A stretch of DNA of 64,000 bases from Pseudomonas reinekei (GTDB lineage: Bacteria; Pseudomonadota; Gammaproteobacteria; Pseudomonadales; Pseudomonadaceae), in contig NZ_MSTQ01000010.1 of the NCBI RefSeq assembly GCF_001945365.1, positions 124,001-188,000 on the forward strand, written 5' to 3'. The translations under genes were made by a program, and so were the position numbers. Of the stretch, positions 9,723-18,564 are shown one piece after another. Below the pieces are notes generated by a model that ran no database searches, was not told where the DNA came from, and saw nothing but the letters and a program-made list of their open reading frames with translations. Position 1 is the stretch's first letter. Every line of letters begins with the position of its first letter.

Positions 9723-10279
9723 TGTCCATCCTCATTTGCCAAGGCCGCACGATAGCGTGCCCAGTCGAACGCCGGTCCCGGATCCGTCTTGCGTCCGGGG
9801 GCGATGTCGCTATGTCCACAGATCCGTTGTGCAGTGATCGCCGGAAACGCCGCCTGCAGCTGCCGGGTCAGGCCGGTCAACGCGCGATATTGATCATCGG
9901 TGAACGGCAGATCATCCGTGCCCTCCAGTTCGATGCCCACGGAAAAATCGTTACAGGTTTCCCGTCCCTCGAAGTTCGAAACGCCAGCGTGCCAGGCGCG
10001 CTCAAGGCAAGAGACAAACTGGGTGATGGCACCGTCACGCTCAATCAGAAAATGCGCGGACACCCGCAGGTCGGCAATCCCCTCAAAGTAGGGGTGCTCC
10101 GTGACATCCAGACGATTCTGGAAAAACGCCTGCACCTTGCCCGTGGCGAATTGTGCCGGCGGCAAGCTGATGTTGTGGATCACCAGCAGGGAGATTTCGC
10201 CCTCGGGGCGCGCATTGAAGTTGGGCGAGGGGCACAAACGCACGTCCTGACACCAACCGCTCGCGTGGTCCAACAGCAT
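9719..10279 (-). CDS. ampD: 1,6-anhydro-N-acetylmuramyl-L-alanine amidase AmpD
   Basis: Cytosolic zinc amidase that removes the stem peptide from recycled anhydromuropeptides; its loss derepresses AmpC beta-lactamase through AmpR. It has 186 aa, the normal length. The Amidase_2 ligands are all visible: His35 (VIHNIS), His156 (CGHSDIAPG) and Asp166 (KTDPGPAFDW), with catalytic Glu117 (VGIELEG) and Lys164. It is the first gene of ampDE. Confidence 0.97.
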   Translation of the reverse strand: MLLDHASGWCQDVRLCPSPNFNARPEGEISLLVIHNISLPPAQFATGKVQAFFQNRLDVTEHPYFEGIADLRVSAHFLIERDGAITQFVSCLERAWHAGVSNFEGRETCNDFSVGIELEGTDDLPFTDDQYRALTGLTRQLQAAFPAITAQRICGHSDIAPGRKTDPGPAFDWARYRAALANEDGQ

Positions 10280-10343
10280 ACCGATTCCTTCAACGACAAG
10301 TGTGTTGACCCCCAGTATGCCGCGATAGCCCCCCGGGACGCGA

Positions 10344-12536
10344 TCACTTGCCGCGTTCGAGGCGTCGCAAGTTGCCGATCACCGACTCCAGCGCCCGATC
10401 AAACAGCAAGGTGTCATCGAGTGTACGCACCGCGCCGCGACGAAACTCCAGGGCCAGGTCGGTGCGGCTGCGCTCCAGCACCTTCATGCCGGTGCGGTTG
10501 ACGAAAATGTAGTGGCCCGTCGCGTCGAGGATCGCCGCCAGCTTGCAGCGCAGCGTAGTGTCCTGATCCTCCTGGAACTCGACCCAGCAACCCAGGCGCA
10601 ACAGATCCACCTGCCGCATCCCGATATCCTCCGCCGGCAACGGCACCGGGGAGGCTTGAGCCGGGCCTTCGTCGGCTGACTGCAAAACGATTGTTTCGAG
10701 CACTTCGACCAACTCTGGCGCGTCCTTTGCCGAGTGCGATTCAGGCTCGAACAGCTGAACATGCAAGCCTTCCAGTTCGCTGAAAAACTCACTGGTGGCG
10801 AATGGATCAAACGCCGAACCACTCAAGCCCTCCCGCAACGCCTTGAGCAAGCCCGGAACCAGTGTCAGCAAGCGCGAACGCGCGTCAGCTTCGGCATGGC
10901 GCTGAACGCTCCAGATCAACTGCGTCATGGTCTGCACAGCCGCGTGCCACTGCGTCGACTGGTCACCGTGCTTGAGGCAGGTCAGCAGCAACACCTTGCT
11001 CCAGGCATCCTGAACAAACGTCAGCACGCCGCGAGGCAGGTTTTTACCCAACAGCGCCTGGTTCAAAGCCTGTTCGACATGCTGACGGGCCAACCGGGTT
11101 TTGGCGCGCCCCTCTTCCGCATCGCGGGTGCGCTGCTCCAGCAAATCACTGCGGCGCTGTTCATCACGGGTGAATGCGAGGAAGTCAGCCAGCAGATCGG
11201 AAAAAATCGCCGGGTCATCGTCAAAGTCGTTCAGCAGACGCGTCACCACCTGCTCGATGCGCAAGTACAGGCTATCGCGCTGAACCTCGTCGCCGCCGCT
11301 CCACCCCAGCGCGGCACTGGCTATTTCATTGAGCAGGCGTCTGGCGGGGTGAGTGCTGCGACTGAAAAAACTCTTGTCGAGTACCGCTACCTTGACCACC
11401 GGGATTTGCAGCTGGCCCACCAATGCCTTGAGGCGGTCGGGCAGGTTGCGGTCGGCGAGAATGCTCTCGAACAGCATGGCGACCAGGTTGATCACATCCT
11501 CGTCCGCCACCGCCACCACGCGCGACTTGCCACTTTTTACACTGACACGTGTCAGCAACTGCTCTAGCTGATTGCGCAGATCGAAATCGTCCTGTTCTGC
11601 GGGTTTGGGCACGTGTTGCTGCAAGTACGAAAGCAGTCGCAACAAGTCCCGGCTGGAAATCGGTTGCGCCGGCGCACGGGCCTCAAGGATCGGCGCGAGA
11701 CTGCCGCGTACGTGGAACAACAGTTCCTGCAACGCCAGGAACACGGGTGGCAGGCTTTCGTCAGGAGCTGGAGGTTGCGTTTCGGCAGCCACAGGGGTGG
11801 CGGCACGCGCCACAAGCGGCCGCGCCGGCGCCGGCTGGAGATTGGGCAACACGCCCATGGCCATCAGCAACCGATTGGCTTCGCCGTAGAGCCGATCAGC
11901 ATCACTGAGCACATAGCGTTCGAACAATTTGAGGATGATCAACTTGACCTTGATCCCCACCCCGAGATTGCGCCCGGCCTGCAGGAAAAACTCGCACAAC
12001 AGCGTCGGCCCCAGGGGGTTATGCTGCTCAATCAGTGCCTTGCCCAGCAGCATGCTGAGGCGAGCGGTGAGTTGGTCGAGCGCCATGCCGTCACGGTTCA
12101 ACACTTTGTTGACCATGGCCTCCACTGCAACGGTGCGTTCCAACGCATCATCGGGCCGCGCCCCCCCTGCAGGCGCCAACGTGGCGCTCGCGTGCGTAAC
12201 GTCATACCGGGAAAGGCGGGCAAATGCCTCGAAGATCTGTTCAAAAAAAAGCCGTTCGATGCTTTTACGCTTCAGGCGCAAGTCGCGCATCGCCTGGAAG
12301 TAAGTGTTCTGTTCGGCGCTATCACTCGCTCGGTCGGTCATTTCGAACAGGATGTCGTCGGCATTATCGAAGAGCGCCTGCAAGCCATGTCGAAGCTGCA
12401 ACACCGCCTTGTCGCGCACCTGAAGCAGAATCACAGGCAGGCGGGTGAGCGGCGATTGAATCGCCTGATCGGTAGTCGCCTTGTGCAAAGGCACTACATT
12501 CCCGTCGTTGTGCATCCAGCCCCCTGAAGCGGTCAT
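10344..12536 (-). CDS. DUF1631 family protein
   Basis: A large cytoplasmic protein of 730 aa found as a single copy in many pseudomonads; the family has no established function. It is mostly helical with no signal peptide or membrane segment. The last part (about residues 620-690) resembles a PilZ-like beta-rich tail (RLGCWVEFQEDQDTTLRCKL and LVNRTGMKV-like stretches), which in this family suggests cyclic-di-GMP or surface-related roles, but this is inference. It is divergent from nadC with about 230 bp between them. Confidence 0.85.
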   Translation of the reverse strand: MTASGGWMHNDGNVVPLHKATTDQAIQSPLTRLPVILLQVRDKAVLQLRHGLQALFDNADDILFEMTDRASDSAEQNTYFQAMRDLRLKRKSIERLFFEQIFEAFARLSRYDVTHASATLAPAGGARPDDALERTVAVEAMVNKVLNRDGMALDQLTARLSMLLGKALIEQHNPLGPTLLCEFFLQAGRNLGVGIKVKLIILKLFERYVLSDADRLYGEANRLLMAMGVLPNLQPAPARPLVARAATPVAAETQPPAPDESLPPVFLALQELLFHVRGSLAPILEARAPAQPISSRDLLRLLSYLQQHVPKPAEQDDFDLRNQLEQLLTRVSVKSGKSRVVAVADEDVINLVAMLFESILADRNLPDRLKALVGQLQIPVVKVAVLDKSFFSRSTHPARRLLNEIASAALGWSGGDEVQRDSLYLRIEQVVTRLLNDFDDDPAIFSDLLADFLAFTRDEQRRSDLLEQRTRDAEEGRAKTRLARQHVEQALNQALLGKNLPRGVLTFVQDAWSKVLLLTCLKHGDQSTQWHAAVQTMTQLIWSVQRHAEADARSRLLTLVPGLLKALREGLSGSAFDPFATSEFFSELEGLHVQLFEPESHSAKDAPELVEVLETIVLQSADEGPAQASPVPLPAEDIGMRQVDLLRLGCWVEFQEDQDTTLRCKLAAILDATGHYIFVNRTGMKVLERSRTDLALEFRRGAVRTLDDTLLFDRALESVIGNLRRLERGK

Positions 12537-12711
12537 TCTTCAAATCGTCAAAGTCATGACGTCAATTGCAAGGCGCGATTATCTTGCAAAAGACATACGT
12601 TGTGCCAGCGACCCGTAACCACGGCATCAAATTCAGACCTGCTCCAACGGCATTTGCTTGCAGGAATCGACCAAATGCACGTTTCAGAGCGCCGGCAATC
12701 CTTCGGATGCC

Positions 12712-12741
12712 TTGGGTTGCTTCGCGCCATGGCCCTATAAT
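12712..12741 (+). promoter_or_regulatory. nadC promoter
   Basis: A consensus -10 TATAAT lies at 12736-12741 and TTGGGT at 12712-12717 (18-bp spacer), 28 bp before the nadC start. GTGGAG at 12757-12762 serves as ribosome binding site. Confidence 0.65.
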
Positions 12742-12768
12742 CGGGCCACTTTGTTTGTGGAGTCCGTT

Positions 12769-13617
12769 ATGCCGAATCTACGTCTCGCCGATCTGACCGC
12801 CGAAATCGAAGCCAACGTACGCCGTGCGTTGCATGAAGACATCGGCAGCGGCGACATCACCGCGCAGCTGATCCCGGCCGAACGCCTGGCCAAAGCCACC
12901 ATCATTACCCGCGCCGCGGCTGTCATTGCTGGCACCGCTTGGGTCGATGCGGTTTTCCGGCAACTGGACCCACGGGTTGCAGTGCACTGGCAAGTCGCCG
13001 ATGGCGAACGGGTCAAACCCAATCAGACGCTGTTCCATCTCGAAGGCCCGGCACGTTCACTGCTGACGGGCGAACGTAGCGCGCTGAACTTCCTGCAGAT
13101 GCTCTCCGGCGTGGCCACGCGCGCGCAATACCTGGCGGACTTCGTATCCGAAACCCAGGTCAAACTGCTCGATACCCGCAAAACCCTGCCGGGGCTGCGC
13201 CTGGCGCAAAAGTACGCCGTAACCTGCGGTGGTTGCCACAACCACCGCATCGGTCTGTACGATGCCTTCCTGATCAAGGAAAACCATATCGCTGCCTGCG
13301 GCGGCATCCCGCAAGCCATCGCTGCCGCGCACAAGATCGCCCCGGGCAAACCGGTAGAGATCGAAGTGGAAAGCCTGGATGAGCTGAAAGAAGCCCTGGC
13401 GGCCGGCGCCGATATCATCATGCTCGACGAGTTGAGCCTGGATGACATGCGCGAAGCCGTGCGCCTGAACGGTGGCAAGGCAAAACTGGAAGCCAGCGGC
13501 GGGATCAACGAAAAAACGTTGCTGCCGATCGCCGAAACCGGCGTGGATTACATTTCCATTGGTGCGATGACCAAGGACGTGAAGGCGGTGGATCTGTCGA
13601 TGCGTTTGAGCCTCTGA
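12769..13617 (+). CDS. nadC: Nicotinate-nucleotide diphosphorylase (carboxylating), quinolinate phosphoribosyltransferase
   Basis: Converts quinolinate and PRPP to nicotinate mononucleotide, CO2 and PPi in de novo NAD synthesis. The 282-aa protein begins MPNLRLADLTAEIEANVRR. An open frame extends 37 codons upstream, but that extension crosses the promoter and the -10 box, so the start at 12769 is chosen. Family motifs include LLDTRKTLPGLR, the HHRIGLYDAFLIKENH-like region (here NHRIGLYDAFLIKENH) and EASGGI near the C-terminus. The gene is monocistronic and ends at a strong terminator. Confidence 0.97.
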   Translation: MPNLRLADLTAEIEANVRRALHEDIGSGDITAQLIPAERLAKATIITRAAAVIAGTAWVDAVFRQLDPRVAVHWQVADGERVKPNQTLFHLEGPARSLLTGERSALNFLQMLSGVATRAQYLADFVSETQVKLLDTRKTLPGLRLAQKYAVTCGGCHNHRIGLYDAFLIKENHIAACGGIPQAIAAAHKIAPGKPVEIEVESLDELKEALAAGADIIMLDELSLDDMREAVRLNGGKAKLEASGGINEKTLLPIAETGVDYISIGAMTKDVKAVDLSMRLSL

Positions 13618-13634
13618 TCGCACACCGTAGAATG

Positions 13635-13667
13635 AAAAACGCCAGCCTTGGGAAGGCTGGCGTTTTT
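13635..13667. terminator. Rho-independent terminator after nadC (bidirectional)
   Basis: An inverted repeat CGCCAGCCTT / AAGGCTGGCG with a 3-nt loop is flanked by AAAAA on the left and TTTTT on the right. It can end nadC on the plus strand and the convergent small gene on the minus strand. Confidence 0.9.
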
Positions 13668-13668
13668 G

Positions 13669-13974
13669 TCAGACCACCAGATTGTTCATCTCGCAGTACT
13701 CTTCCCACTCGACACCCAACACCTCAGCCGCTTCCTTGTGTAGCACAAGGCGCGCAGCGTCGAATTCTTCCGGGGTTGAGGTGTACTTGAGCGTCAGTTC
13801 CCACGGTTGCAGTCCCTGGGACTCTGCCTCGTCTTCGAACGCCCATTGAATCTGGTCTGCCTGATCGTCGGCGGGCAGGTCTTTGATCTCATCAGCCAGC
13901 TGGGGCGAATCCAGCAAATACTTCTTGAGCGCTTCTGCGTGTCTGGCTTCTTGGGTCAATTCTTTAACGTTCAT
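13669..13974 (-). CDS. Small conserved protein, DUF6388-like
   Basis: A 101-aa acidic cytoplasmic protein beginning MNVKELTQEARHAEALKKYL. It lacks a signal peptide, membrane segments and any catalytic motif I recognise. It resembles the short acidic proteins grouped as DUF6388 in pseudomonads; function is unknown. It is convergent with nadC and shares its bidirectional terminator. Codon use is that of a normal coding gene. Confidence 0.75.
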   Translation of the reverse strand: MNVKELTQEARHAEALKKYLLDSPQLADEIKDLPADDQADQIQWAFEDEAESQGLQPWELTLKYTSTPEEFDAARLVLHKEAAEVLGVEWEEYCEMNNLVV

Positions 13975-14105
13975 GGCGTTCTCTTTGATCTGGGGAATGG
14001 AAGATGGATCTGGATCATCAAGGATCTCTCTGACGCAAAAACCGTATGAAATGCGGTTGTCTGGCCTTCAGAACCATTCGGGATCATCTGAAAACAACGT
14101 ATCGC

Positions 14106-14181
14106 TGGTGCCCGAGACAGGAATCGAACCTGCGACCTTCGCGTTACGAGTGCGCTGCTCTACCGGCTGAGCTACACGGGC
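14106..14181 (-). tRNA. tRNA-Thr (anticodon CGT)
   Basis: A 76-nt cloverleaf on the minus strand starts GCCCGTG and ends with an encoded CCA. The anticodon loop reads CTCGTAA (anticodon CGT, decoding ACG) and the T-arm reads GGTTCGATTCC. It stands alone between the DUF6388-like gene and pnp. Confidence 0.95.
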
Positions 14182-14303
14182 GGTGGGCTAAACCTAGCAC
14201 TGACCATAGAGTCAGGCAACTTCGAACACGGTTAAATAAGAAGATCGTCCGCGCTCGGCCCGCGCCCTTGGCGCGAGAGGGACGTGTTCCTTAGCAGGAG
14301 ACC

Positions 14304-14342
14304 AAAAAAATGCCCCGCCGTTTTCACGGTGGGGCATTTTTA
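14304..14342 (-). terminator. Terminator of the pnp operon
   Basis: A stem ATGCCCCGCCG / CGGTGGGGCAT lies just past the pnp stop. On the minus strand the stem is followed by seven T residues, and the other side has TTTTT, so it is probably bidirectional. Confidence 0.88.
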
Positions 14343-14367
14343 TTGCGCTAAAGCCTGGGGGGGTTGA

Positions 14368-16473
14368 TTAAACGCCCGAAGCCTTGGCGGCTGCTACGTC
14401 CTTGATGGACAGCTTGATACGGCCGCGGTTGTCCACGTCCAGTACCAGCACTTCCACTTCCTGACCTTCTTTCAGGATGTCGGTCACTTTCTCAACGCGA
14501 GCGTCGCTCAGCATGGAGATGTGAACCAGACCGTCCTTGCCAGGCAGGATGTTGACGAATGCGCCGAAGTCGACGATGCGCTCAACCTTACCAACGTAGA
14601 TCTTGCCGATTTCAGCCTCAGCGGTGATACCCAGAACGCGCTGACGGGCAGCTTCTGCAGCTTCCTTGGTTTCGCCGAAGATCTTGATCGAGCCGTCGTC
14701 TTCGATATCGATCGAAGCCTTGGTCTCTTCGCAGATCGCACGAATGGTCGCGCCGCCTTTACCGATGACATCACGGATTTTGTCGGTGTCGATTTTCATC
14801 GCGATCATGGTCGGCGCGTTAGCCGACAGCTCGGTACGCGACTGGCCAATGATCTGGTTCATCTGGCCGAGGATGTTCAGGCGCGCTTCCAGGGCTTGGC
14901 CCAGAGCGATTTCCATGATTTCTTCGGTGATGCCCTTGATCTTGATGTCCATCTGCAGCGCGGTGACGCCTTTGGCGGTACCGGCTACCTTGAAGTCCAT
15001 GTCGCCCAGGTGGTCTTCGTCACCCAGGATGTCGGTCAGAACAGCGAATTTCTCGCCTTCTTTAACCAGACCCATGGCGATACCGGCAACCGGCGCCTTC
15101 ATCGGCACACCAGCGTCCATCAGGGCCAGGGAAGCGCCGCAAACGGAAGCCATCGAGCTCGAACCGTTGGATTCAGTGATTTCCGATACAACTCGGATGG
15201 TGTACGGGAACACGTCAGCGGCAGGCAGCATGGCCGAAACCGAACGACGGGCCAGACGGCCGTGACCGATTTCGCGACGACCGGCGCCACCCATGCGACC
15301 ACACTCGCCTACCGAGAACGGAGGGAAGTTGTAGTGCAGCATGAACGGGTCTTTTTTCTCGCCTTCCAGGGTGTCCAGCAGTTGTGCGTCACGGGCGGTG
15401 CCCAGTGTTGCAACGACCAGGGCCTGGGTTTCACCACGGGTGAACAGGGCCGAACCGTGGGTCTTAGGCAGAACACCGACTTCGATATTCAGCGGACGCA
15501 CGGTCTTCGTGTCGCGGCCGTCGATACGTGGCTTGCCGTTAACGATGTTTTCGCGAACGGTGCGGTATTCGATTTCGCCGAAAGCCGCTTTCACTTCGCT
15601 GGAAGAAGGCTGGCCTTCTTCACCGGACAGCTTGGCAACAACCTGATCTTTCAACTCGCCCAGGCGAGCGTAACGGTCGGCCTTGACGGTGATGGTGTAG
15701 GCCTGGGAGATCGCTTCGCCGAACTCGGCACGGATAGCGCCCAGCAGTTCGGTGGCTTCTGGCGCAGGCGCCCAGGTCCAGGTTGGCTTGGCAGCTTCGG
15801 CAGCCAGTTCTTTGACAGCGTTGATCACAACCTGGAACTCGTCGTGAGCAAACAGTACCGCGCCCAGCATCTGGTCTTCGGTCAGCTCTTTGGCTTCCGA
15901 TTCAACCATCAGCACAGCGTCCGAAGTACCGGCAACGACCATGTCCAGGCTCGAGGCAGCCTGTTGCTCGTAGGTCGGGTTCAGCAGGTAGCCAGTGCTT
16001 TCGTGGAAGGCAACGCGGGCAGCGCCGATCGGGCCATCGAAAGGAATACCGGAGATGGCCAGGGCAGCCGAGGTACCGATCATCGCAGCGATGTCCGGAT
16101 CGGTCTTCTTGCTGGTGGAAACGACGGTGCAGACAACCTGCACTTCGTTCATGAAGCCTTCAGGGAACAGTGGACGGATCGGACGGTCGATCAGTCGGGA
16201 AGTCAGGGTTTCTTTCTCGGAAGGACGGCCTTCACGCTTGAAGAAACCGCCAGGGATCTTACCGGCAGCGTAAGTTTTTTCCTGGTAGTGAACAGACAGA
16301 GGGAAGAAGCCCTTGCCTGGATCGGCTTGCTTGGCACCGACTACGGTCACCAATACGCTGACGTCGTCGTCAACGGTGACCAATACTGCGCCGGAGGCCT
16401 GACGGGCGATACGGCCAGTCTCGAGGGTAACGGTCGACTGACCGAACTGGAATTTTTTGATTACCGGGTTCAC
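14368..16473 (-). CDS. pnp: Polyribonucleotide nucleotidyltransferase (PNPase)
   Basis: Phosphorolytic 3'-5' exoribonuclease of mRNA decay and a component of the degradosome. The 701-aa protein has two RNase PH-like domains (about residues 10-230 and 310-545) separated by a helical domain, then a KH domain (GKGG at 571-574) and a C-terminal S1 domain (about 622-692). Length and domain order are normal. It follows rpsO with a 196-bp gap, the arrangement in which pnp mRNA is autoregulated through RNase III processing in enterobacteria; that control has not been shown here. Confidence 0.98.
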   Translation of the reverse strand: MNPVIKKFQFGQSTVTLETGRIARQASGAVLVTVDDDVSVLVTVVGAKQADPGKGFFPLSVHYQEKTYAAGKIPGGFFKREGRPSEKETLTSRLIDRPIRPLFPEGFMNEVQVVCTVVSTSKKTDPDIAAMIGTSAALAISGIPFDGPIGAARVAFHESTGYLLNPTYEQQAASSLDMVVAGTSDAVLMVESEAKELTEDQMLGAVLFAHDEFQVVINAVKELAAEAAKPTWTWAPAPEATELLGAIRAEFGEAISQAYTITVKADRYARLGELKDQVVAKLSGEEGQPSSSEVKAAFGEIEYRTVRENIVNGKPRIDGRDTKTVRPLNIEVGVLPKTHGSALFTRGETQALVVATLGTARDAQLLDTLEGEKKDPFMLHYNFPPFSVGECGRMGGAGRREIGHGRLARRSVSAMLPAADVFPYTIRVVSEITESNGSSSMASVCGASLALMDAGVPMKAPVAGIAMGLVKEGEKFAVLTDILGDEDHLGDMDFKVAGTAKGVTALQMDIKIKGITEEIMEIALGQALEARLNILGQMNQIIGQSRTELSANAPTMIAMKIDTDKIRDVIGKGGATIRAICEETKASIDIEDDGSIKIFGETKEAAEAARQRVLGITAEAEIGKIYVGKVERIVDFGAFVNILPGKDGLVHISMLSDARVEKVTDILKEGQEVEVLVLDVDNRGRIKLSIKDVAAAKASGV

Positions 16474-16669
16474 GGTGTCCTACCTTCTTTTGTGGCTCTT
16501 GGGGAAACAGGTTTCTTGCGAAATTCTTGGGCAATGTCGGGAATCGGCCCGGCGGCTGTCCAGGGTAAAAACGTATATCCAGATAAAACTTGAGGCTGGG
16601 AGCCTGCCATGCGCCGGCGGGAAACCCGCTGGTGCACGACAGACAACCAACCTCTAGCGCAATCGCTTA

Positions 16670-16939
16670 TTAGCGACGCAGACCCAGGCGAGCGATCAGA
16701 GCGCTGTAACGGCTCACGTCCTTGCCTTTCAGGTAGTCCAGCAGCTTACGACGCTGGTTAACCATGCGGATCAGACCACGACGGGAGTGGTGATCTTTAC
16801 CGTTGGCCTTGAAGTGACCTTGCAGTTTGTTGATGTTGGCGGTCAGCAGTGCAACTTGCACTTCTGGCGAACCAGTGTCACCAACAGCTTGCTGGTAGTC
16901 AGCAACGATTTGAGCTTTTTCTTGAACGTCGAGAGCCAT
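16670..16939 (-). CDS. rpsO: 30S ribosomal protein S15
   Basis: Primary-binding protein of the 30S central domain, 89 aa, beginning MALDVQEKAQIVADYQ and containing the family GSPEVQVALLTANIN and DHHSRRGL motifs. The frame is open 49 codons further upstream, but the extension is unlike S15 and crosses the leader hairpin, so the ATG at 16937-16939 is used. It lies between truB and pnp. Confidence 0.97.
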   Translation of the reverse strand: MALDVQEKAQIVADYQQAVGDTGSPEVQVALLTANINKLQGHFKANGKDHHSRRGLIRMVNQRRKLLDYLKGKDVSRYSALIARLGLRR

Positions 16940-16959
16940 GAGGCAATCCTTTTTATCAG

Positions 16960-16984
16960 GAAACTGTTTCAGAAAAACAGTTTC
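16960..16984 (-). promoter_or_regulatory. Hairpin in the rpsO leader
   Basis: A perfect 10-bp inverted repeat GAAACTGTTT / AAACAGTTTC with a 5-nt loop lies 20 bp before the rpsO start. It is not followed by a T-tract on the minus strand, so it does not look like a terminator. It could form the structure used for S15 autoregulation, as S15 represses its own mRNA in other bacteria. Confidence 0.4.
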
Positions 16985-17082
16985 AACAGGCCAGGGACAA
17001 ATCCCTGTATCTATAAATGAGCAGTGACCGTGCCTGTTGACAGCCACCCTCTCCAGCCTGCTGTTACACAGACTGGTTTCGG

Positions 17083-18000
17083 TCACTCTGACCGAATCAA
17101 ACGACGTGGCGCAATGCGCCCGTCTTCGCTCACTTCACCGATACCGATGAAGCGACCATTGTGATCCTGTACCCGTACCATGCCGAACTTCGGTGCGTCC
17201 GGGGCGCGAACCGGCTGGCCATTGAGCCAGTAGAACGAGCTGTGCTCCGAGAACTGCAACAGTGGCCAATCGAGCAGGCCGCTGTCCGATGGCATCAGGA
17301 AGCGATCGACCGCTTCATTGCCGCCTTCGGCATGTACCGCTTCCAACTCTTCCAGGGTAACTGTCTGGGCGAGTGTGAAAGGCCCGGCCTGGGTACGTCG
17401 CAGCTCTGCAACGTAAGCGCCACAACCGAGTTTTTCACCAATATCCTCCACGAGGGTACGAATATAGGTGCCTTTGCTGCAATCCACCGCCAGTCGCGCA
17501 GTATCACCTTCGAAGGCCAGCAATTCCAAGCGCGCAATAGTAACAGAACGCGGTTCGCGCTCCACTACTTCGCCTGCACGAGCCAGCTTGTACAACGGCT
17601 GGCCATCACGCTTGAGGGCCGAGTACATCGGCGGTATCTGACTGATTTGCCCACGAAAATCCGGCAGGACAGCTTCGATATCGGTGCGACCAACGGTCAC
17701 CGGGCGCTCCTGCAAAACTTCACCCTCGGCGTCCGCCGTGGTGGTGGTTTTGCCCAGTTGCGCCAGTGTCTCGTAACCCTTGTCGGAATCGAGCAGGTAT
17801 TGCGAGAACTTGGTGGCTTCACCGAAGCACAGCGGCAGCACACCGGTGGCCAGCGGATCGAGGCTGCCGGTGTGACCGGCCTTCTCGGCGTTGAGCAACC
17901 AGCGGACCTTCTGCAAAGCCGCGTTGGAGGTGAATCCCAGAGGCTTGTCGAGCAGGATGATTCCGCTGACGTTACGACGGATACGTTTGACCTGAGCCAC
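17083..18000 (-). CDS. truB: tRNA pseudouridine(55) synthase TruB
   Basis: Makes pseudouridine 55 in the T-loop of tRNAs. The 305-aa protein has the catalytic Asp48 in HTGSLDPLATG, the KTYIRTL-like motif (KGTYIRTLVEDIG) and a C-terminal PUA-like domain. It starts 3 bp after the rbfA stop in the nusA-infB operon. Confidence 0.97.
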   Translation of the reverse strand: MAQVKRIRRNVSGIILLDKPLGFTSNAALQKVRWLLNAEKAGHTGSLDPLATGVLPLCFGEATKFSQYLLDSDKGYETLAQLGKTTTTADAEGEVLQERPVTVGRTDIEAVLPDFRGQISQIPPMYSALKRDGQPLYKLARAGEVVEREPRSVTIARLELLAFEGDTARLAVDCSKGTYIRTLVEDIGEKLGCGAYVAELRRTQAGPFTLAQTVTLEELEAVHAEGGNEAVDRFLMPSDSGLLDWPLLQFSEHSSFYWLNGQPVRAPDAPKFGMVRVQDHNGRFIGIGEVSEDGRIAPRRLIRSE

Positions 18001-18003
18001 CGA

Positions 18004-18405
18004 TTACTCCTTGGTGTCTTCGGCTTCTGCCGCAACCGGATGCTGATTGTCTTCAGCCACAGCGCGCTCGATCAATGCCGACAGGTGCGCACCGCGCACG
18101 ACGCTTTCGTCGTAGTGGAAGTGCAACTGTGGAACGCTGCGCAGTTTCATTTCGCGAGCCAGCTGCATACGCAGGAAACCGGCGGCGGAATTCAGCACCT
18201 TGATGCTTTGAGCGATGTCTTCGGCGCTGTCCTGGCCCATCACGGTGATGAAAATCTTGGCATGACCGACGTCACGGCTGACTTCCACAGCGGTAATGGT
18301 GACCAGGCCGACGCGCGGGTCTTTGACTTCGCGACGGATCAGCTGTGCCAGCTCGCGCTGCATCTGATCGCCGATACGTTGGGTACGGCTATATTCTTTT
18401 GCCAT
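18004..18405 (-). CDS. rbfA: 30S ribosome-binding factor RbfA
   Basis: Late 30S maturation and cold-adaptation factor, 133 aa. The N-terminus MAKEYSRTQRIGDQMQREL and the KH-type core with VTITAVEVSRDVGHAKIFI are typical. It lies between infB and truB. A hairpin sits in the 159-bp gap to infB. Confidence 0.96.
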   Translation of the reverse strand: MAKEYSRTQRIGDQMQRELAQLIRREVKDPRVGLVTITAVEVSRDVGHAKIFITVMGQDSAEDIAQSIKVLNSAAGFLRMQLAREMKLRSVPQLHFHYDESVVRGAHLSALIERAVAEDNQHPVAAEAEDTKE

Positions 18406-18459
18406 GTCTTGTTACCTGTAACTGCCCCACGGTGAAACCCGTAAGGTCTGAAAGCGGCA

Positions 18460-18493
18460 AACGCCCGGCCTGACAGAAGCCAGACCGGGCGTT
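18460..18493 (-). terminator. Hairpin between infB and rbfA
   Basis: A 9-bp inverted repeat AACGCCCGG / CCGGGCGTT surrounds a 16-nt loop within the infB-rbfA gap. On the minus strand it is followed by TTTGCC, a weak T-tract. It may partly terminate or protect the infB mRNA inside the operon. Confidence 0.5.
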
Positions 18494-18564
18494 GCGTTTA
18501 GAGTCCGGGTGATGCGTCGCACGATTGAGTGCGACCGGCCATCACGGCTCCTGAAGTGCGCGAG

